Shown: one piece after another, positions 62,165 to 64,000 of the stretch | How the letters are laid out: each line of letters opens with the position of its first letter | Position numbering within the stretch: position 1 is the first letter of the stretch | Assembly: GCA_002729415.1 (NCBI GenBank) | Contig: PBXZ01000035.1 | Span: forward strand, 6,845 to 70,844 | Source of the DNA: UBA9662 sp002729415 | GTDB taxonomy: Bacteria > Poribacteria > WGA-4E > UBA9662 | Direction: 5' to 3' | DNA: 64,000 nucleotides | Notes under the pieces: generated by a model | The model's database searches: none | Seen by the model: the letters and a program-made list of their open reading frames with translations, nothing else | Told to the model about the DNA's origin: nothing | Translations under genes and position numbers: made by a program

Positions 62165-62239
62165 CTAGAAGTGCATAAGCATAAAAACTGAAACAGAAAA
62201 AACGACGGCAATTATTGTTAATTTCATGGTTTTGTTCAT
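62165..62239 (-). CDS. 24-aa putative membrane microprotein
   Basis: MNKTMKLTIIAVVFSVSVF ends with MLMHF and a TAG stop. The peptide has a short basic N-terminus and one hydrophobic helix. A GAGGAAAC Shine-Dalgarno lies at ideal distance. It may be a type I toxin-like or regulatory membrane peptide, or a decayed gene's signal peptide. No homologue is known to me. Confidence 0.4.
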   Translation of the reverse strand: MNKTMKLTIIAVVFSVSVFMLMHF

Positions 62240-62623
62240 GTTAGTTTCCTCAAGATTAACAGGAGTTTATAGTTCTATGCCTCTGGGTTTGTTTGGTTTC
62301 CCAAAGATATATTGAGTTGGAACAACTTAAAGATCGTATAAATTAGATTAGAATATAGAAATTTAGCATCAATTATTTTAGTATAAGGCGCTTTTGTGAA
62401 AAGTATAAAAAATTTTCACAAATTCTATATTACGTGTGCGTTTTGGTGAAATCATGATATACAATTTGATAAGATATATGTGGATGAAGCAACGAGGAAC
62501 TATGAAGCTAATCAGTTTCTGCAATAGAAGGGTTATATATTAGCTAATCTTAATCTCGCCTTAGATTTTTTAACTACCAAAAGTTTGATGATTGTCTTGT
62601 TCCCTATCTATTATATATAGCTT
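62240..62623. other. AT-rich intergenic region with a second inverted repeat
   Basis: I see no gene of normal size. A 9-bp inverted repeat TTGTGAAAA/TTTTCACAA lies at 62394-62421 and looks like an operator. A tiny frame (62502-62543, MKLISFCNRRVIY) with a GAGG element is too short to call. Base composition is more AT-rich than in neighbouring genes. Confidence 0.5.
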
Positions 62624-63859
62624 TTAGGTAGATTTATATAAGATTCCAGCTATCGTTGCAGTCATATTGGTGGCTAGAACACCTGCGACCATGGCTCGAA
62701 GTCCTATTTTGGCTAAGTCTGTTCTCCGTTCTGGTGCAATCCCACCAATTCCACCCAACTGAATGCCAATTGAAGCAAAGTTAGAAAAACCACAAAGTGC
62801 ATAGGAAAGAATAACAGCGCTTTTCTGGCTTAGTGGATTGGAACTTGTCATGATATTCGATAGATTAGTGTAGGCAATAAACTCTGTCAGAACCAATTTT
62901 TCGCCGAGCAACCTGCCAGCTTGAATGGCTTCAGCAAAAGGGATTCCCATTAAGACGGCAAAGGGGGAAAAAAAGTACCCGAGAAGTTGTTCCAAACTAA
63001 GGTTCAATAAAGATAAGATACCATTAACCAAGGAAATTAGAGCTACAAACGCAATTAACATGGCAATAACATTCAGAGTTAGCTTCATTCCATCAGTTGC
63101 CCCTCGACTGGCAGCTTCCAGAACATTTTGGTCAACTCGCTCTATTGTAATTTGATCGGTTGCCGATGTGGTTGGCGTTTCAGTTTCCGGAATTATAATC
63201 TTGGATATTGCCAGTGCTGCTGGAGCACTCATTACACTGGCAGCTAGAAGATGACCTGCGATACCTGGAACTTGATCCTTTAATAGGCTGACGTATATAG
63301 CCATAACTCCACCGGCTATTGTGGCGAACCCACCCGTCATTACCGCCATCAGTTCGCTCTGCGTCATATCTTTGACAAAGGGTCTGACCACTAGTGGTGC
63401 TTCTGTCTGCCCCAAAAAGATGTTGGCGGCAGTAGAAAGTGTTTCTGCACCTGAGGTTCTCATCGTTTTCTGCATGAGCATTGAAATCATTGAGATAATA
63501 AATCCCATGATCCTGAGATGATATAGAATAGCCATAAAGGACGAAAAAAAGATAATTGTGGGTATAGCTCTAAAGGCAAGGTTTTTTACAGAAGAATCTA
63601 CAGTACCGGTAACAAGGGATCTTAGGATGAAATCTGTTCCAGCATCAGCACAGGAGAGTAACCAGTTTACAATCCTGTCACAACCTGAAAAGAAGATCTG
63701 CCCAAATTCCAAGTGTAAAATGAGAACGGCGAAGATTATTTGCAGTCCAATTCCCCAAAATATCGGTCGCCAGTTAATAGCCTTTCGATTATTGCTGATT
63801 GCGTAGGCAAAACCAATCATGGCAAAGATCCCAATAAAACTGATAAATTTTGTTAGCAA
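62624..63859 (-). CDS. CNT-family (NupC-like) nucleoside transporter
   Basis: The 411-residue inner-membrane protein has the concentrative nucleoside transporter fold: RAIPTIIFFSSFMAILYHL, then NIFLGQTEAPLVVRPFVKDM with the substrate-site GQTEAP, TGGFATIAGGVMA and ALCGFSNFASIGIQLGG. It imports nucleosides by Na+ or H+ symport. I chose the TTG at 63859 because a GGAGG Shine-Dalgarno lies 7 nt upstream; the TTG at 63865 is only 1 nt from it. Confidence 0.92.
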   Translation of the reverse strand: MLTKFISFIGIFAMIGFAYAISNNRKAINWRPIFWGIGLQIIFAVLILHLEFGQIFFSGCDRIVNWLLSCADAGTDFILRSLVTGTVDSSVKNLAFRAIPTIIFFSSFMAILYHLRIMGFIISMISMLMQKTMRTSGAETLSTAANIFLGQTEAPLVVRPFVKDMTQSELMAVMTGGFATIAGGVMAIYVSLLKDQVPGIAGHLLAASVMSAPAALAISKIIIPETETPTTSATDQITIERVDQNVLEAASRGATDGMKLTLNVIAMLIAFVALISLVNGILSLLNLSLEQLLGYFFSPFAVLMGIPFAEAIQAGRLLGEKLVLTEFIAYTNLSNIMTSSNPLSQKSAVILSYALCGFSNFASIGIQLGGIGGIAPERRTDLAKIGLRAMVAGVLATNMTATIAGILYKST

Positions 63860-64000
63860 TTTCAAACCTCCGTTTTATTAATCAGGTTTTGTCTTTACAC
63901 CATAATATCCCAATAAATGGGGTAATTGTTTTGTTGGTGCGTTTAGGATCTGAATATATTTAGTGTTTAATTTATAAAATAGCACGTAACCGCATCTTAT

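Noticed and set aside
62502..62543. 13-codon ORF with GAGG upstream
   Set aside because: It is too short and has no conserved or hydrophobic pattern.

Overview
The window is 64 kb of AT-rich bacterial DNA with many ambiguous bases. The Ns cluster in patches, as in low-coverage or single-cell assemblies, and a few of them hide stop codons or key residues. The organism is didermic: it has an LpxI lipid A enzyme, TonB/ExbB parts, an outer-membrane barrel and many lipoproteins. It also carries giant secreted proteins with FlgD-like C-terminal domains, a gingipain-type (C25) protease, and the marker set of three phytanoyl-CoA dioxygenase (PhyH) paralogues, ThuA, Gfo/Idh/MocA, a xylose-isomerase-like barrel and RraA. 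This mix recalls Candidatus Poribacteria and related FCB-side lineages. The assignment is an inference from gene content, because no rRNA is present.

Layout. 1-9.2 kb (+): HEAT-repeat protein, a protein of the family usually mislabelled 'asparagine synthetase B', and a 2,385-residue Ig-like repeat protein, in overlapping reading frames. 9.2-15.3 kb (-): a 2,009-residue C25 protease that converges on the repeat protein and shares its C-terminal sorting-like domain. 15.3-21.7 kb (-): a proteostasis block, five tRNAs (Pro, Arg, His, Arg, Leu) followed by tig-clpP-clpX-lon and a small S4 protein. 21.9-24.6 kb (+): an orphan NuoI-like ferredoxin, a degenerate malate-dehydrogenase-like protein and XdhC. 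24.6-28.9 kb: two PhyH dioxygenases, a small unknown protein and a eukaryote-type NAD+ synthetase. 29-37.3 kb (-): an envelope block of a giant TPR protein, outer-membrane barrel, ExbB, TonB and a TPR lipoprotein, with no ExbD. 38-43.5 kb: RraA-like protein, HisB, three consecutive lipoproteins (one an HExxH peptidase) and CysQ.

44.1 kb (+): a 74-codon gene with an in-frame UGA in a CxxU motif, a fitting SECIS-like hairpin, a Shine-Dalgarno and a promoter. I read it as a SelW/Rdx-type selenoprotein that ordinary gene calling misses; it is the most interesting item here. 44.4-48.6 kb (-): a tightly overlapping operon of M23 peptidase, YkgJ, DUF2156, thiamine pyrophosphokinase-like and LpxI. 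48.8-56.5 kb (-): small unknown genes, RdgB, RNase PH, an acyl-CoA ligase, a cyclic-nucleotide-binding protein, an AI-2E family permease and an oxononanoate-synthase-like enzyme.

56.6-59.5 kb (+): PhyH, ThiE, a sugar-phosphate isomerase/epimerase and ThuA. These converge on a Gfo/Idh/MocA oxidoreductase (-). 60.6-61.6 kb (-): a YeeE/YedE sulfur-compound transporter encoded as two genes, although a single N makes it look fused. 61.7-64 kb: a primase C-terminal remnant, AT-rich DNA with inverted repeats and a 24-residue membrane peptide ORF, and a CNT-family nucleoside transporter.
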